From contig NZ_AULD01000005.1 in NCBI RefSeq assembly GCF_000425105.1, positions 558,001 to 622,000 of the forward strand: a stretch of DNA of 64,000 bases, written 5' to 3'. The position numbers were made by a program, and so were the translations under genes. This stretch comes from Agrococcus lahaulensis DSM 17612 (lineage in GTDB: Bacteria > Actinomycetota > Actinomycetes > Actinomycetales > Microbacteriaceae). The notes under the pieces are model-generated. The model saw only the letters and a list, made by a program, of their open reading frames with translations. It searched no databases and was not told the origin of the DNA. Below, piece by piece: positions 16,356 through 25,330 of the stretch (positions are counted from its first letter, which is position 1; each line of letters opens with the position of its first letter).

Positions 16356-17939
16356 CTACGGCCGCAGCAGCTCGAGCGCCGCGTGCGCCGCGTTGTGGCC
16401 GCCGATGCCCGAGACGGCGCCGCCGCGGCGCGCGCCCGAGCCGGCCATGAGGATCCGCGAGTGCGGCGTCGCGACGCCCCACGCCTCGGCGACCGACGTC
16501 GGCTCGTGGTCGAGCCACGGCCACGACAGCTGCCCGTGGAAGATGTGGCCGCCCGGCATCGCGAGCGACGCCTCGATGTCGCGCGTCGTCCGCGTCTCGA
16601 TCGCGGGGCCGCCTCGCCCCTCGACGAGCAGCGGCTCGATCGGCTCGGCGAGCACCGAGTCGAGCGACGCGATCACCGCGCGCTCGAGCTCGCCCCGCAT
16701 CCGCTCGTTGTTCTCCTCGGTCAGCAGCCGGTCGGGCGTGTGCAGCCCGAAGACGGTGAGGGTGTGGGCGCCGGATGCGCGCAGGTCGTCACCGAGGATC
16801 GTCGGGTCGGTGAGGGAGTGGCAGTAGATCTCGCACGGCAGCGGCTCGGGGATGGCGCCGCCCGCCGCGGCGGCGTAGGCGCGCTCGAGCTGCGAGTAGG
16901 TCTCGTTGATGTGGAAGGTGCCGCCGAACGCCGCCTCGGGCGCGATGTCGTCGCGCAGCCGCGGCAGCCGCGAGAGCAGCATGTTCACCTTCACCTGCGC
17001 GCCCTCGGGTCGCGGCACCGAGGGGCCGGGAGGCTCGAGCAGCCCCGCGAGCACGTGCGGCGCGACGGCGGAGAGCACGAGGTCGAACTCCGCGGTGAGC
17101 TCGGTGCCGATCGGCACGCCGGGCGAGTCGGTCGGCAGGCCGCCGACCTGCTCGCTCCACGTCACCTCTCCGTCGGGCGTGACGCGCGTGACGGTGACGC
17201 CGGTGAGGATCGTCGCCCCCGCCTGGCGGGCCGCGAGCTCGAGCTCGCCCGAGACCCGGCCCATGCCGCCGATCGGCACGTCCCAGTCGCCCGTCCCGCC
17301 GCCGATCACGTGGTACAGCAGGCAGCGGTTCTGCTCGAGCCCCGGGTCGGCGAGCGAGGCGAAGGTGCCGATGAGGGCGTCGGTCGCGATCACGCCGCGC
17401 GCGACATCGCTGCGCACGGCGCGCTCGATCGCGTCGGCGATGGGCGCGTCGACGATCTCGGACCACGCGGATGCGTCCCCGGCGGCCGCGCGCGCGGCCT
17501 CCTTCGTCGGGAGCGGCTCGGTGAGGGTCGGGAAGAGCGCGGCCGCGAGGCGCGTCGTGCGGTCGTAGAACGCGGCGAACCCGTCGGCGTCGTCGGCGGC
17601 GCCGATGGCCGCGAACGACGCGCGCGTCGCCGCCTCGTCGCCCGCGTCGATGAGGAGCCCGCGGTCGCCGCCCGGCACGGGCGTGTAGGAGGAGTAGCGG
17701 CGGCGCGCGAGCCGCACGTCGAGCCCGAGGTCGTCGATGATCTGCCGCGGCATGAGGCTCACGAGGTAGCTGTAGCGCGACAGGCGGGCGTCGAGCCCCT
17801 CGAACGCCTGCGCCGAGACCGCGGCGCCGCCGACGTGCGGCAGGCGCTCGAGCACCGTGACGTCGACGCCCGCGCGCGCGAGGTAGGCGGCGGCGGTGAG
17901 CCCGTTGTGGCCCCCGCCGATGATGGCGACTCGCGACAT
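16356..17939 (-). CDS. NAD(P)/FAD-dependent oxidoreductase, phytoene-desaturase-like (PYROXD2 type)
   Basis: A 527-residue flavoprotein. The Rossmann dinucleotide motif IIGGGHNGLTAAAYLARAG begins at residue 6, with LERLPHVGGAA next, and the C terminus has the family GSGARRGGAVSGIGG with FAD contacts. The resemblance is to the PYROXD2/CrtI-like amine-oxidase superfamily; with no carotenoid genes nearby, carotenoid desaturation should not be assumed. ATG 17939 is set by GAGGAGG upstream. Divergent from putA. Confidence 0.82.
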   Translation of the reverse strand: MSRVAIIGGGHNGLTAAAYLARAGVDVTVLERLPHVGGAAVSAQAFEGLDARLSRYSYLVSLMPRQIIDDLGLDVRLARRRYSSYTPVPGGDRGLLIDAGDEAATRASFAAIGAADDADGFAAFYDRTTRLAAALFPTLTEPLPTKEAARAAAGDASAWSEIVDAPIADAIERAVRSDVARGVIATDALIGTFASLADPGLEQNRCLLYHVIGGGTGDWDVPIGGMGRVSGELELAARQAGATILTGVTVTRVTPDGEVTWSEQVGGLPTDSPGVPIGTELTAEFDLVLSAVAPHVLAGLLEPPGPSVPRPEGAQVKVNMLLSRLPRLRDDIAPEAAFGGTFHINETYSQLERAYAAAAGGAIPEPLPCEIYCHSLTDPTILGDDLRASGAHTLTVFGLHTPDRLLTEENNERMRGELERAVIASLDSVLAEPIEPLLVEGRGGPAIETRTTRDIEASLAMPGGHIFHGQLSWPWLDHEPTSVAEAWGVATPHSRILMAGSGARRGGAVSGIGGHNAAHAALELLRP

Positions 17940-18042
17940 GCTCGTCCTCCTCGACTCGAGCGGGCCGGTCGAGGGGGTCGGCGCCGGCCCGCGAGCGCCC
18001 GGCGCCGCGACCCGGCCCGGGTCGCCCCAGGGCCCACCCCCA

Positions 18043-18048
18043 TACGAT
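18043..18048 (+). promoter_or_regulatory. Leaderless -10 box of putA
   Basis: TACGAT lies 7 bases before ATG 18056 and no Shine-Dalgarno precedes the start. Confidence 0.55.
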
Positions 18049-18055
18049 ATGCGGC

Positions 18056-21000
18056 ATGACCGACCAGTCCAGGGACGACGACTTCGACGCCCTCATCGCG
18101 GAGGGCATCGAGCTCGCCGACGCCGAGCGGACCCGGGCGGAGCCGGTCGAGGTCGTCGCCGAGCAGGACGCCGAGGACGATCCCGACGAGCCGCTCGCGC
18201 CGCTCGGCGGTCGCTTCGGGCTGAGCGGCCCGGCGTTCGAGGTCGACGACGCGACGTTCGCCGCGGCAGCGAGCGCCGCCCCACCCGCTCCGGCGCGCGA
18301 GCGCGCCGTCCCCGCGGAGCCGGACCCCGCTCCCGCCGCCGATGCGCCGGCCTCCGGCTGGTCGCTCGCGCAGGAGCGCGAGGAGGAGCCGACCGTTCAG
18401 ATGGACGCCGCCGAGCTGCAGGCAGAGCTCGACGCCGCCTCGCACGTGCCGGTGCCGCGCGATGCCCGACCGGTCGAGCCGACGGATGCGTCGACGGACG
18501 ACGCCGAGGACGCCTCGGCGGCCGCCGCTGCCGAGGCGCTCGAGCCGGTCGACGCGGAGCAGCCGGCCGACGATCCCTTCGCCGCGCGGACGCCGTCGCG
18601 GCGCGAGCTGCGCGAGCAGGCCGCCCAGGCGGGGGCCGTGGAGGACGTGGAGCCCGAGATCCTCGACGAGCAGCACGGCGACGTGCACGAGCCGCTGCAG
18701 GGCGATGCCCCCGAGCCCGCGGATCCGATGCTCCCCGGCGCCGCGCTCGCGAACCCGGTGGTCTCGAACCCGGCGGCCTCGAACCCCGTGGTGACGAACC
18801 CCGTGCTGCCGGAGCAGGACCAGCCGCGCATCGGCGGCCTCGCCGCCGCGGTCTCCGCCCGGGCGGCCGCGAAGGCCGAGGCCGAGCGCCGAGCCCGCGA
18901 GGGCTCGAGCGAGGAGCCGCCGCCCGCGGCCGCGGCGCCGAGCGCCTCGGAGGCTGCGCCGCCGAGCGCGCCCGCGGCGCCGGTCGAGCGCATCGTCGCC
19001 GCTGCCGCGGCCGCGACGCCCACGGCGGTCGCTCCCGCCGCCGCCGCGCCGATCGCCGCCGCGATCGCGGCCCCCGTCGCGCCGACCGAGCCGCCCGCCG
19101 CCGCTCCGCCGGCGCAGCCCGTCGAGCCCGAGCCGGCGCCCGAGCCGGCGCCCGCCTCGCCCGCCATCGTCCGCGAGCCGGAGCCCACCGCGGTCGCGAA
19201 CCCCGCGGCGCCCGAGCCGCCGCTCCCGCCCGCCCTCGTCGAGCTCACCGACGCGACGAGCGACGACCCCTTCGCGCTCGCCGCGATCGAGCGCGTGCGC
19301 GGCTGGCTCGACCGGCCGGCGAGCGACAAGCAGGACAAGTCGGCCGAGCGCCTCGCGGGACTCCTGCAGGACCCCGCGGGCCTCGACTTCGCGCTCGGCT
19401 TCGTCGACAAGGTCATCCGCCCCGAGGACCCGAAGGTGAGCGCCCGCAACCTCGAGGCGCTCAGCCGCGAGATCCCGGGCTTCCTCGACTGGTACCTCAA
19501 GCTCGGCATCACCGCGGGCGGCGGATTCGGCATCGTCGTGCCGAAGCTCATCATCCCGGTCGTGAAGCGCGCGATGCGCGACATGGTCTCGCACCTCGTG
19601 ATCGACGCATCCCCCTCGAAGCTCGCGAAGCCGCTCGCGAAGCTCCGCGAGGACGGCACGCGCGTCAACGTCAACCTGCTCGGCGAGGCGGTGCTCGGGG
19701 AGGAGGAGGCCGCGAGCCGCCTCGAGGGCACGACGGCGCTGCTGCGCCGCGACGACGTCGACTACGTCTCGATCAAGGTGTCGGCGATCGCGCCGCAGCG
19801 GCAGCCGTGGGCGTTCGACGAGACGGTCGAGCTCGTCGTCGAGCGGCTGCTGCCGCTCTACCGCCTCGCCGCGGAGTCGACGCCGCCGAAGTTCATCAAC
19901 CTCGACATGGAGGAGTACCGCGACCTCGACCTCACGATCGCGGTCTTCGAGCGCCTCCTCTCGCGGCCCGAGCTGCGCGGGCTCGAAGCCGGCATCGTGC
20001 TGCAGGCCTACCTGCCCGACGCGCTCGGGGCCTACCGCCGCCTCGCCGCGTTCGCGAAGGAGCGACGCGCGAGCGGCGGCGCCGGCATCAAGGTGCGGCT
20101 CGTGAAGGGTGCGAATCTCGCGATGGAGCGCGTCGACGCCGCGATGCACGGCTGGCCGCTCGCCGTCGTCGGCTCGAAGGCCGCGAGCGACGCGAACTTC
20201 AAGCGCGTGCTGCGCGAGGCGCTGCTGCCCGACAACGCCTTCGCCGTGCGCCTCGGCGTCGCGAGCCACAACCTCTTCGACCTCGCCTACGCCGCCGAGC
20301 TCGCCCGCCACCACGGCACGCACCAGCGCGTCGACGCCGAGATGCTGCTCGGCATGGCGGCCGAGCACCGCGACGCCGTGCGCGAGGTCTTCCCGAACCT
20401 CGTGCTCTACACGCCCGTCGTGCGACCCGACCAGTTCGACGCCGCCGTCGCCTACCTCATCCGCCGGCTCGAGGAGAACGCGGCGGGCGAGAACTTCATG
20501 TCGAGCATGCTCGACCTCGCCGAGCCGGCCGTCTTCCAGCGGGAGCGCGACCGCTTCCTCGAGTCGATCGAGCTGCTGCGCGCCGACGACGCTGCGGGTG
20601 AGCCGCGACCGAACCGCACCCAGGACCGACTGGGCGATCTCGCGGTCTCGGTGACGCATCCGGAGGGCTTCGCCAACGAGCCCGACACCGACCCGTCGCT
20701 CGCGGCCAACCGCGACTGGGCGAGGCAGCTCGTGCAGCGCGCCGGCGAGACCCAGCTGGGCCTCCGCACGCTCGAGATGAACCGCATCGACGACTGGCCG
20801 ACGCTCGAGCGGCGCATCGACCGGGCGGCGCAGGCGGCGGGCGGATGGGCGGGGCTCGGTGCCGCGCGGAGGGCCGAGATCCTCCGCGACGCGGCCACGG
20901 CGCTCGGCGTCTACCGCGGCCGGCTCATCGAGATCATGATGGCCGAGACGGGCAAGACGATCGGCGAGGCCGACCCCGAGGTGTCGGAGGCGATCGACTT

Positions 21001-22777
21001 CGCCCGCTACTACGCCGAGCAGGCGATCGAGCTCGAGCGCGTCGAGGGGGCGGTCCCGCGGCCCGTCGCGCTCACGGTCGTCACGCCGCCGTGGAACTTC
21101 CCCGTCGCGATCCCGTGCGGCGGCGTGACGGCGGCGCTCGCGACGGGCTCGGCGGTCATCCTCAAGCCCGCCCCGCAAGCGCGGCGCTCGGCGGCCGTGC
21201 TCGTCGAGGCGCTCTGGGAGGCGGGCGTGCCGCGCGACGTGCTGCTGCTGTGCGACGCCGAGGAGGGCGAGCTCTCGCAGCGCCTCGTCGCGCACCCGGC
21301 GGTCGGCCGCGTCATCCTCACCGGCTCGACCGAGACGGCGGAGCGATTCACGTCGTGGCGCCCCGACCTGCCGCTGCTCGCCGAGACGAGCGGCAAGAAC
21401 GCGATCGTCGTCACCCCCTCGGCCGACTTCGACCTCGCCGTGGCCGACATCGTGCGGAGCGCCTTCCTGCACGCGGGGCAGAAGTGCTCGGCCGCCTCGG
21501 TCGCGATCCTCGTCGACACGGTCGGCGACAGTGAGCGCTTCCGGCGCCAGCTCGTCGATGCCGCGCGGGCGCTCCGGGTCGGCTCGCCGCTCGACGCGCG
21601 CACCCACGTCGGCCCGCTCATCGAGCCGGCGCAGGGAAGGCTGCTGCGCGCGCTCACGACGCTCGAGGACGAGGAGGAGTGGCTGCTCGAGCCGAGGCGG
21701 CTGGATGCGTCGGGCCGGCTCTGGTCGCCCGGCATCCGCGACGCCGTGCTCCCCGGCACCTTCTCGCACGTCACCGAGCTCTTCGGTCCGCACCTCACGC
21801 TCATCGAGGTCGACTCGCTCGAGGAGGCGATCGAGGTGCAGAACGCGACCGAGTTCGGCCTCACCGCCGGCATCCACTCGCTCGACCCGGAGGAGGTCGC
21901 CCACTGGCTCGACGGGGTAGAGGCGGGCAACCTCTACGTCAATCGGAGCATCACGGGCGCGATCGTGCGGCGCCAGCCCTTCGGCGGCTGGAAGCGCTCG
22001 CAGGTCGGGCCCGGCGCGAAGGCCGGCGGCCCGAACTACCTCGCGACGCTCGTCGACTGGGAGCCGGTGCACGCCGAGCCGAAGGCGTCGGTGCAGCTCA
22101 AGGGGCTCGACAAGCGCGTCGCCGAGGTCATCGAGGCGGCGACGCCCGCGCTCGACTTCGTCGAGTTCGACGCCGTGCGCGCCGGCGCCAAGAGCGACCA
22201 GGCGCGCTGGAAGGCGGAGTTCGGCGTTTCGAAGGACGTCTCCGGGCTGGCCGTCCCTCCCTTGTGCGTCGAGCGCAACATCCTCCGCTACCGGCCCGCC
22301 GAGGTGCTCCTCCGCGTCGCCGAGGACGGCCGCGTCGTCGACCTCGTGCGGTTGCTCGCAGCCGCGGCGCGCGCCCGCTCGGCCGTGCGCATCTCGTCGG
22401 CGGTCGAGGTGCCGCCCGGCGTCGTGAAGCTCGCGCGGCGGCCGCTGCCGCCGCTGCGCCTGCTCGAGGTCACCGAGGAGTCCGACGCCGAGTTCCACGC
22501 GCGGCTGCGCTCGCGCGAGGCGCTCGCTCCGGTCGAGCGCGACGACGTGCTCGGCCTCGAGCGTCCCTCGGAGCCCGTGCGACGCATCCGCCTCGTCGGG
22601 AGCGACCCCGGCGTGCGGGAGGCGCTCGCGGGCGACGTCTCAGTCGCCGTCTACGACGGACCCGTGACGCGCGAGGGGCGCGTCGAGCTGCTGCCGTTCC
22701 TGCGCGAGCAAGCGGTGTCGATCACGGCGCACCGCTTCGGCACGCCCGACCGCGCGATGCTCGAGCTGCCCGTCTGA
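18056..22777 (+). CDS. putA: Bifunctional proline dehydrogenase / glutamate-semialdehyde dehydrogenase with long disordered N-terminal tail
   Basis: A 1573-residue enzyme oxidising proline to glutamate in two steps. Residues 1 to about 395 are Ala/Pro/Glu-rich, low in complexity and unrelated to PutA, with NPVVSNPAASNPVVTNPV repeats near 232-249. The FAD-dependent PRODH barrel follows (YVSIKVSAI near 570, FINLDMEEYRDL near 613, VRLVKGANL near 680). The NAD-dependent P5C dehydrogenase comes next (PPWNFPVAIP near 1013, LAETSGKNAI near 1110, catalytic Cys in GQKCSAASV near 1143), then a C-terminal domain. Normal actinobacterial PutA is about 1150-1200 residues; the excess is the tail. Confidence 0.93.
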   Translation: MTDQSRDDDFDALIAEGIELADAERTRAEPVEVVAEQDAEDDPDEPLAPLGGRFGLSGPAFEVDDATFAAAASAAPPAPARERAVPAEPDPAPAADAPASGWSLAQEREEEPTVQMDAAELQAELDAASHVPVPRDARPVEPTDASTDDAEDASAAAAAEALEPVDAEQPADDPFAARTPSRRELREQAAQAGAVEDVEPEILDEQHGDVHEPLQGDAPEPADPMLPGAALANPVVSNPAASNPVVTNPVLPEQDQPRIGGLAAAVSARAAAKAEAERRAREGSSEEPPPAAAAPSASEAAPPSAPAAPVERIVAAAAAATPTAVAPAAAAPIAAAIAAPVAPTEPPAAAPPAQPVEPEPAPEPAPASPAIVREPEPTAVANPAAPEPPLPPALVELTDATSDDPFALAAIERVRGWLDRPASDKQDKSAERLAGLLQDPAGLDFALGFVDKVIRPEDPKVSARNLEALSREIPGFLDWYLKLGITAGGGFGIVVPKLIIPVVKRAMRDMVSHLVIDASPSKLAKPLAKLREDGTRVNVNLLGEAVLGEEEAASRLEGTTALLRRDDVDYVSIKVSAIAPQRQPWAFDETVELVVERLLPLYRLAAESTPPKFINLDMEEYRDLDLTIAVFERLLSRPELRGLEAGIVLQAYLPDALGAYRRLAAFAKERRASGGAGIKVRLVKGANLAMERVDAAMHGWPLAVVGSKAASDANFKRVLREALLPDNAFAVRLGVASHNLFDLAYAAELARHHGTHQRVDAEMLLGMAAEHRDAVREVFPNLVLYTPVVRPDQFDAAVAYLIRRLEENAAGENFMSSMLDLAEPAVFQRERDRFLESIELLRADDAAGEPRPNRTQDRLGDLAVSVTHPEGFANEPDTDPSLAANRDWARQLVQRAGETQLGLRTLEMNRIDDWPTLERRIDRAAQAAGGWAGLGAARRAEILRDAATALGVYRGRLIEIMMAETGKTIGEADPEVSEAIDFARYYAEQAIELERVEGAVPRPVALTVVTPPWNFPVAIPCGGVTAALATGSAVILKPAPQARRSAAVLVEALWEAGVPRDVLLLCDAEEGELSQRLVAHPAVGRVILTGSTETAERFTSWRPDLPLLAETSGKNAIVVTPSADFDLAVADIVRSAFLHAGQKCSAASVAILVDTVGDSERFRRQLVDAARALRVGSPLDARTHVGPLIEPAQGRLLRALTTLEDEEEWLLEPRRLDASGRLWSPGIRDAVLPGTFSHVTELFGPHLTLIEVDSLEEAIEVQNATEFGLTAGIHSLDPEEVAHWLDGVEAGNLYVNRSITGAIVRRQPFGGWKRSQVGPGAKAGGPNYLATLVDWEPVHAEPKASVQLKGLDKRVAEVIEAATPALDFVEFDAVRAGAKSDQARWKAEFGVSKDVSGLAVPPLCVERNILRYRPAEVLLRVAEDGRVVDLVRLLAAAARARSAVRISSAVEVPPGVVKLARRPLPPLRLLEVTEESDAEFHARLRSREALAPVERDDVLGLERPSEPVRRIRLVGSDPGVREALAGDVSVAVYDGPVTREGRVELLPFLREQAVSITAHRFGTPDRAMLELPV

Positions 22778-22808
22778 GACCGCCCCGAAGGCTGGTTGAC
22801 TGACTCCC

Positions 22809-23816
22809 ATGCGGTACGGATACAAGGCCAGCGCCGAGCAGTTCTCGCCCGCCGAGCTGCTCGACCTCGTCGCGCTCGCCGAGCGGGTCGGGCTCGACAG
22901 CGCGTTCATCAGCGATCACCTGCAGCCGTGGCGGCACGAGGGCGGGCACGCGCCGAACGCGGTCGCGTGGCTCGGGATGGCGCTCGAGCGCACCGAGCGC
23001 GTCGTGCTGGGCACCTCGGTGCTCACGCCGACGCTGCGCTACCACCCGGCGGTCGTCGCGCAGCAGTTCGCGACGCTCGGGCAGGTGCACCCCGGCCGGC
23101 TCATCCTCGGCGTCGGCACCGGCGAGGCGCTCAACGAGCAGGCGATCGGCGTCGAGTATCCCGAGCTCAAGGAGCGGTTCGCGCGGCTGCGCGAGGCCGT
23201 GCGGCTCATCAAGCGGCTCTGGACCGACGAGCGCGTCGACTTCGAGGGCGACTACTACTCGCTCAACGGGGCGACGATCTACGACCGGCCGGATCCTGCC
23301 GACCCGGGCTCGCGCATCCCCATCTACGTCGCCGGCGGCGGTCCCGCGACGACGCGCTACGCCGCGCGGTTCGCCGACGGCCACATCTGCACCTCGGGCA
23401 AGGGCGACAAGTACTACCGCGACACGATCGTCGCGTCGCTCGAGGAGGGGCTCGCGCAGGCCGAGCGCGACTCGTCCGAGGTCGACCGGATGATCGAGAT
23501 CAAGGTCTCCTACGACCGCGACCCGGACGCGGCGCTCGAGAACACCCGCTTCTGGGCGGCGCTCTCGCTGACGCAGGAGCAGAAGCACGACGTGCACGAC
23601 CCGCTCGAGATGCAGCGGCTCGCCGACGAGCTGCCGATCGAGCAGGTCGCGAAGCGCTGGATCGTGGGGTCGGATGCGGCTCGGGTTGCGGGCGAGATCG
23701 CGCACTACGCGGAGCTCGGCTTCACCCACCTCGTCTTCCACGGGCCCGGCCACGACCAGCGGCGCTTCCTCGAGCAGTTCGCCGAGGACGTGCTGCCGCT
23801 GCTGCCGGCGCGCTGA
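22809..23816 (+). CDS. fgd: F420-dependent glucose-6-phosphate dehydrogenase
   Basis: A 335-residue LLM-fold enzyme that oxidises glucose-6-phosphate to 6-phosphogluconolactone while reducing cofactor F420. It follows the mycobacterial Fgd1 pattern almost throughout: [10 protein letters not shown]-like start ([10 protein letters not shown]), [17 protein letters not shown] near residues 37-53, [24 protein letters not shown] near 107-116, TSGKGDKYY and [12 protein letters not shown] at the end. It implies F420 in this organism. The ATG is set by homology; no clear Shine-Dalgarno. Follows putA by 31 bases. Confidence 0.9.
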   Translation: MRYGYKASAEQFSPAELLDLVALAERVGLDSAFISDHLQPWRHEGGHAPNAVAWLGMALERTERVVLGTSVLTPTLRYHPAVVAQQFATLGQVHPGRLILGVGTGEALNEQAIGVEYPELKERFARLREAVRLIKRLWTDERVDFEGDYYSLNGATIYDRPDPADPGSRIPIYVAGGGPATTRYAARFADGHICTSGKGDKYYRDTIVASLEEGLAQAERDSSEVDRMIEIKVSYDRDPDAALENTRFWAALSLTQEQKHDVHDPLEMQRLADELPIEQVAKRWIVGSDAARVAGEIAHYAELGFTHLVFHGPGHDQRRFLEQFAEDVLPLLPAR

Positions 23817-23856
23817 CCAACGGCGCCGGCCCGGCCTGGCCGCCCGTCGCCCGGAA

Positions 23857-23924
23857 CGACTCGACCCCTTCTTGCCCACTCGACCCGTTGCAACGGGTCG
23901 AGTGGCGCGGAAGGGGTCGAGTCG
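23857..23924. terminator. Nested 68-bp palindrome between convergent genes
   Basis: The inner 28 bases (23877-23904) are a perfect palindrome, CACTCGACCCGTTG and its complement. Outside a 5/5 internal loop, 23857-23871 and 23910-23924 pair perfectly over 15 bp. It lies between fgd and the convergent ABC permease and probably terminates both. Confidence 0.75.
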
Positions 23925-24012
23925 CTGTGGCGAGCCGGTCGAGTCGGCGCGAACGGGTCGAGTCGGATGCAGCGGGTCGGGTCGGACGGAGCGGGTCGGG
24001 TCGGGTCGGGGC
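23925..24012. repeat. Degenerate half-site array next to the palindrome
   Basis: Several spaced copies of (C)GGGTCGAGTCGG or CGGGTCGGGTCGG follow the palindrome. These are single arms of the same sequence and merge into GGGTCGGGTCGG at 23993-24012. Confidence 0.6.
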
Positions 24013-24022
24013 GGGGCGGTCG

Positions 24023-25330
24023 CTACGCGGCCGCGGTCTCCGTCGCGACGCGCTTCACGAGCGGGAGCGCCGCCGCCGTCGCGCCGAGCGTCACGGCGAC
24101 CGCGCCGACCGCCATGAGCGCCCACGTGATGACCGAGCCGGCGCTCGACCACCAGAGCATGAACGACGGCAGGATGAGCAGCAGCGCGACCGCGGCCGCA
24201 CCGCCGACGCCCACGACGAGCGGGAGCGCGACCTGGCGCACGAGCGCCGCGCGCATGACGGGCAGCTCGACGCCCATGCGGTGCATCGCCTGGTGCTCCC
24301 GGCGCTGGTCGAGCACCTTCGCCGACTGCGCGATGCCCGCGAGCACGGCGCCGAGCACGCCGGCGATCGCGATCGTGAGCGCGGCGCCGGTCGCCATGTC
24401 GACGGCGAGCGCGTCGCCGGGCGCCGCCGCCGCGGGCGCGAGCGACGCGAAGCCGCCGGCCATGACCGCGACTGACATCGCGCCGACGATGTTGAACGCC
24501 CCGCGCGGGTCGTCGATCACGCGCCGGGCGGCGAGCAGCGTCGCGGGGCTCCGCGCATCCTTCGCGACGAGCCACGCGATGCCCTGGATCATGAGCGGGC
24601 CGATGAGCGAGTAGGCGAGCACGACGACCGAGATGAGGGCGATCGAGACCGACAGCTCCGCCGGGACGAGGTCGAGCACGACGACGGCGACGTACGCGCC
24701 GGCCGCGATCGCGAAGCCGAGGATCCGCCACAGCGAGAGCCGCTTCGGGCTCACGCGCTGCGCGACGCCGAGCGGCGTGACGTGCACGCGCCGCAGCGAG
24801 GCGAGCGCGGCGCCGAGCGCGGTCAGGAGCACCGCGCCGGCGGCGGCGAGCCACACCCACGCGGGCGGCAGCAGCTCGGCGACGGTGAACGGCAGCCCCT
24901 GGAACTCGATGCGGGCGATCCCCGGTGTCACCGCGAGCGCGAGCATCGCGCCGACGACGACCCCGACGAGCGCCTGGGCGACCGCGTCGAGCACCGCCAT
25001 CGCCGACACCTGGCCGCGCGTCGCGCCCGCGAGCCGCAGGGCAGCGAGCCGGTCGTCGCGGCGCGCGATCGCGAGCCGCACCGCGGCCTGCGCGAGCGTC
25101 CACACCGCGGGCAGCAGCAGGGCCGCCGCGACGAACGAGAGCGTGAGCACGAGCTGGCCGTCGAGCGGGTCGACGCGGCCCTCCTCGAGCCGCATGCGGA
25201 AGGCGTTGACACCGCCGAGCACCGCGAGGAGCGCGGCGGTCGCGAAGGCGAACGCGATCGCGCTCAGCACGTCGGTCGCGCGAGGGCCGGTGGCACGTGC
25301 GAGCCGCGCCCAGAGCTTGAGGGTGATCAT
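24023..25330 (-). CDS. ABC transporter permease, FtsX/MacB type
   Basis: A 435-residue membrane protein with about nine to ten hydrophobic helices and the FtsX-like layout: an N-terminal helix (LSAIAFAFATAALLAVLGG), a group of three helices, then repeats. RDDRLAALRLAGATRGQVSAM near residues 84-104 is the typical FtsX coupling segment. It pairs with the ATPase whose stop overlaps its ATG (25327-25330). Such pairs expel peptides or lipophilic compounds, or transduce signals; substrate unknown. Confidence 0.85.
   Translation of the reverse strand: MITLKLWARLARATGPRATDVLSAIAFAFATAALLAVLGGVNAFRMRLEEGRVDPLDGQLVLTLSFVAAALLLPAVWTLAQAAVRLAIARRDDRLAALRLAGATRGQVSAMAVLDAVAQALVGVVVGAMLALAVTPGIARIEFQGLPFTVAELLPPAWVWLAAAGAVLLTALGAALASLRRVHVTPLGVAQRVSPKRLSLWRILGFAIAAGAYVAVVVLDLVPAELSVSIALISVVVLAYSLIGPLMIQGIAWLVAKDARSPATLLAARRVIDDPRGAFNIVGAMSVAVMAGGFASLAPAAAAPGDALAVDMATGAALTIAIAGVLGAVLAGIAQSAKVLDQRREHQAMHRMGVELPVMRAALVRQVALPLVVGVGGAAAVALLLILPSFMLWWSSAGSVITWALMAVGAVAVTLGATAAALPLVKRVATETAAA

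Noticed and set aside
16356-17939. Carotenoid phytoene desaturase
   Set aside because: No crtB, crtE or other carotenoid genes adjoin and the sequence resembles the PYROXD2 group more than CrtI.
17759-22498. Very long open frame on the minus strand opposite putA
   Set aside because: It mirrors putA codon by codon, is made of His/Arg/Glu-rich nonsense, has no family motif and exists because high GC removes stop codons from the opposite strand.
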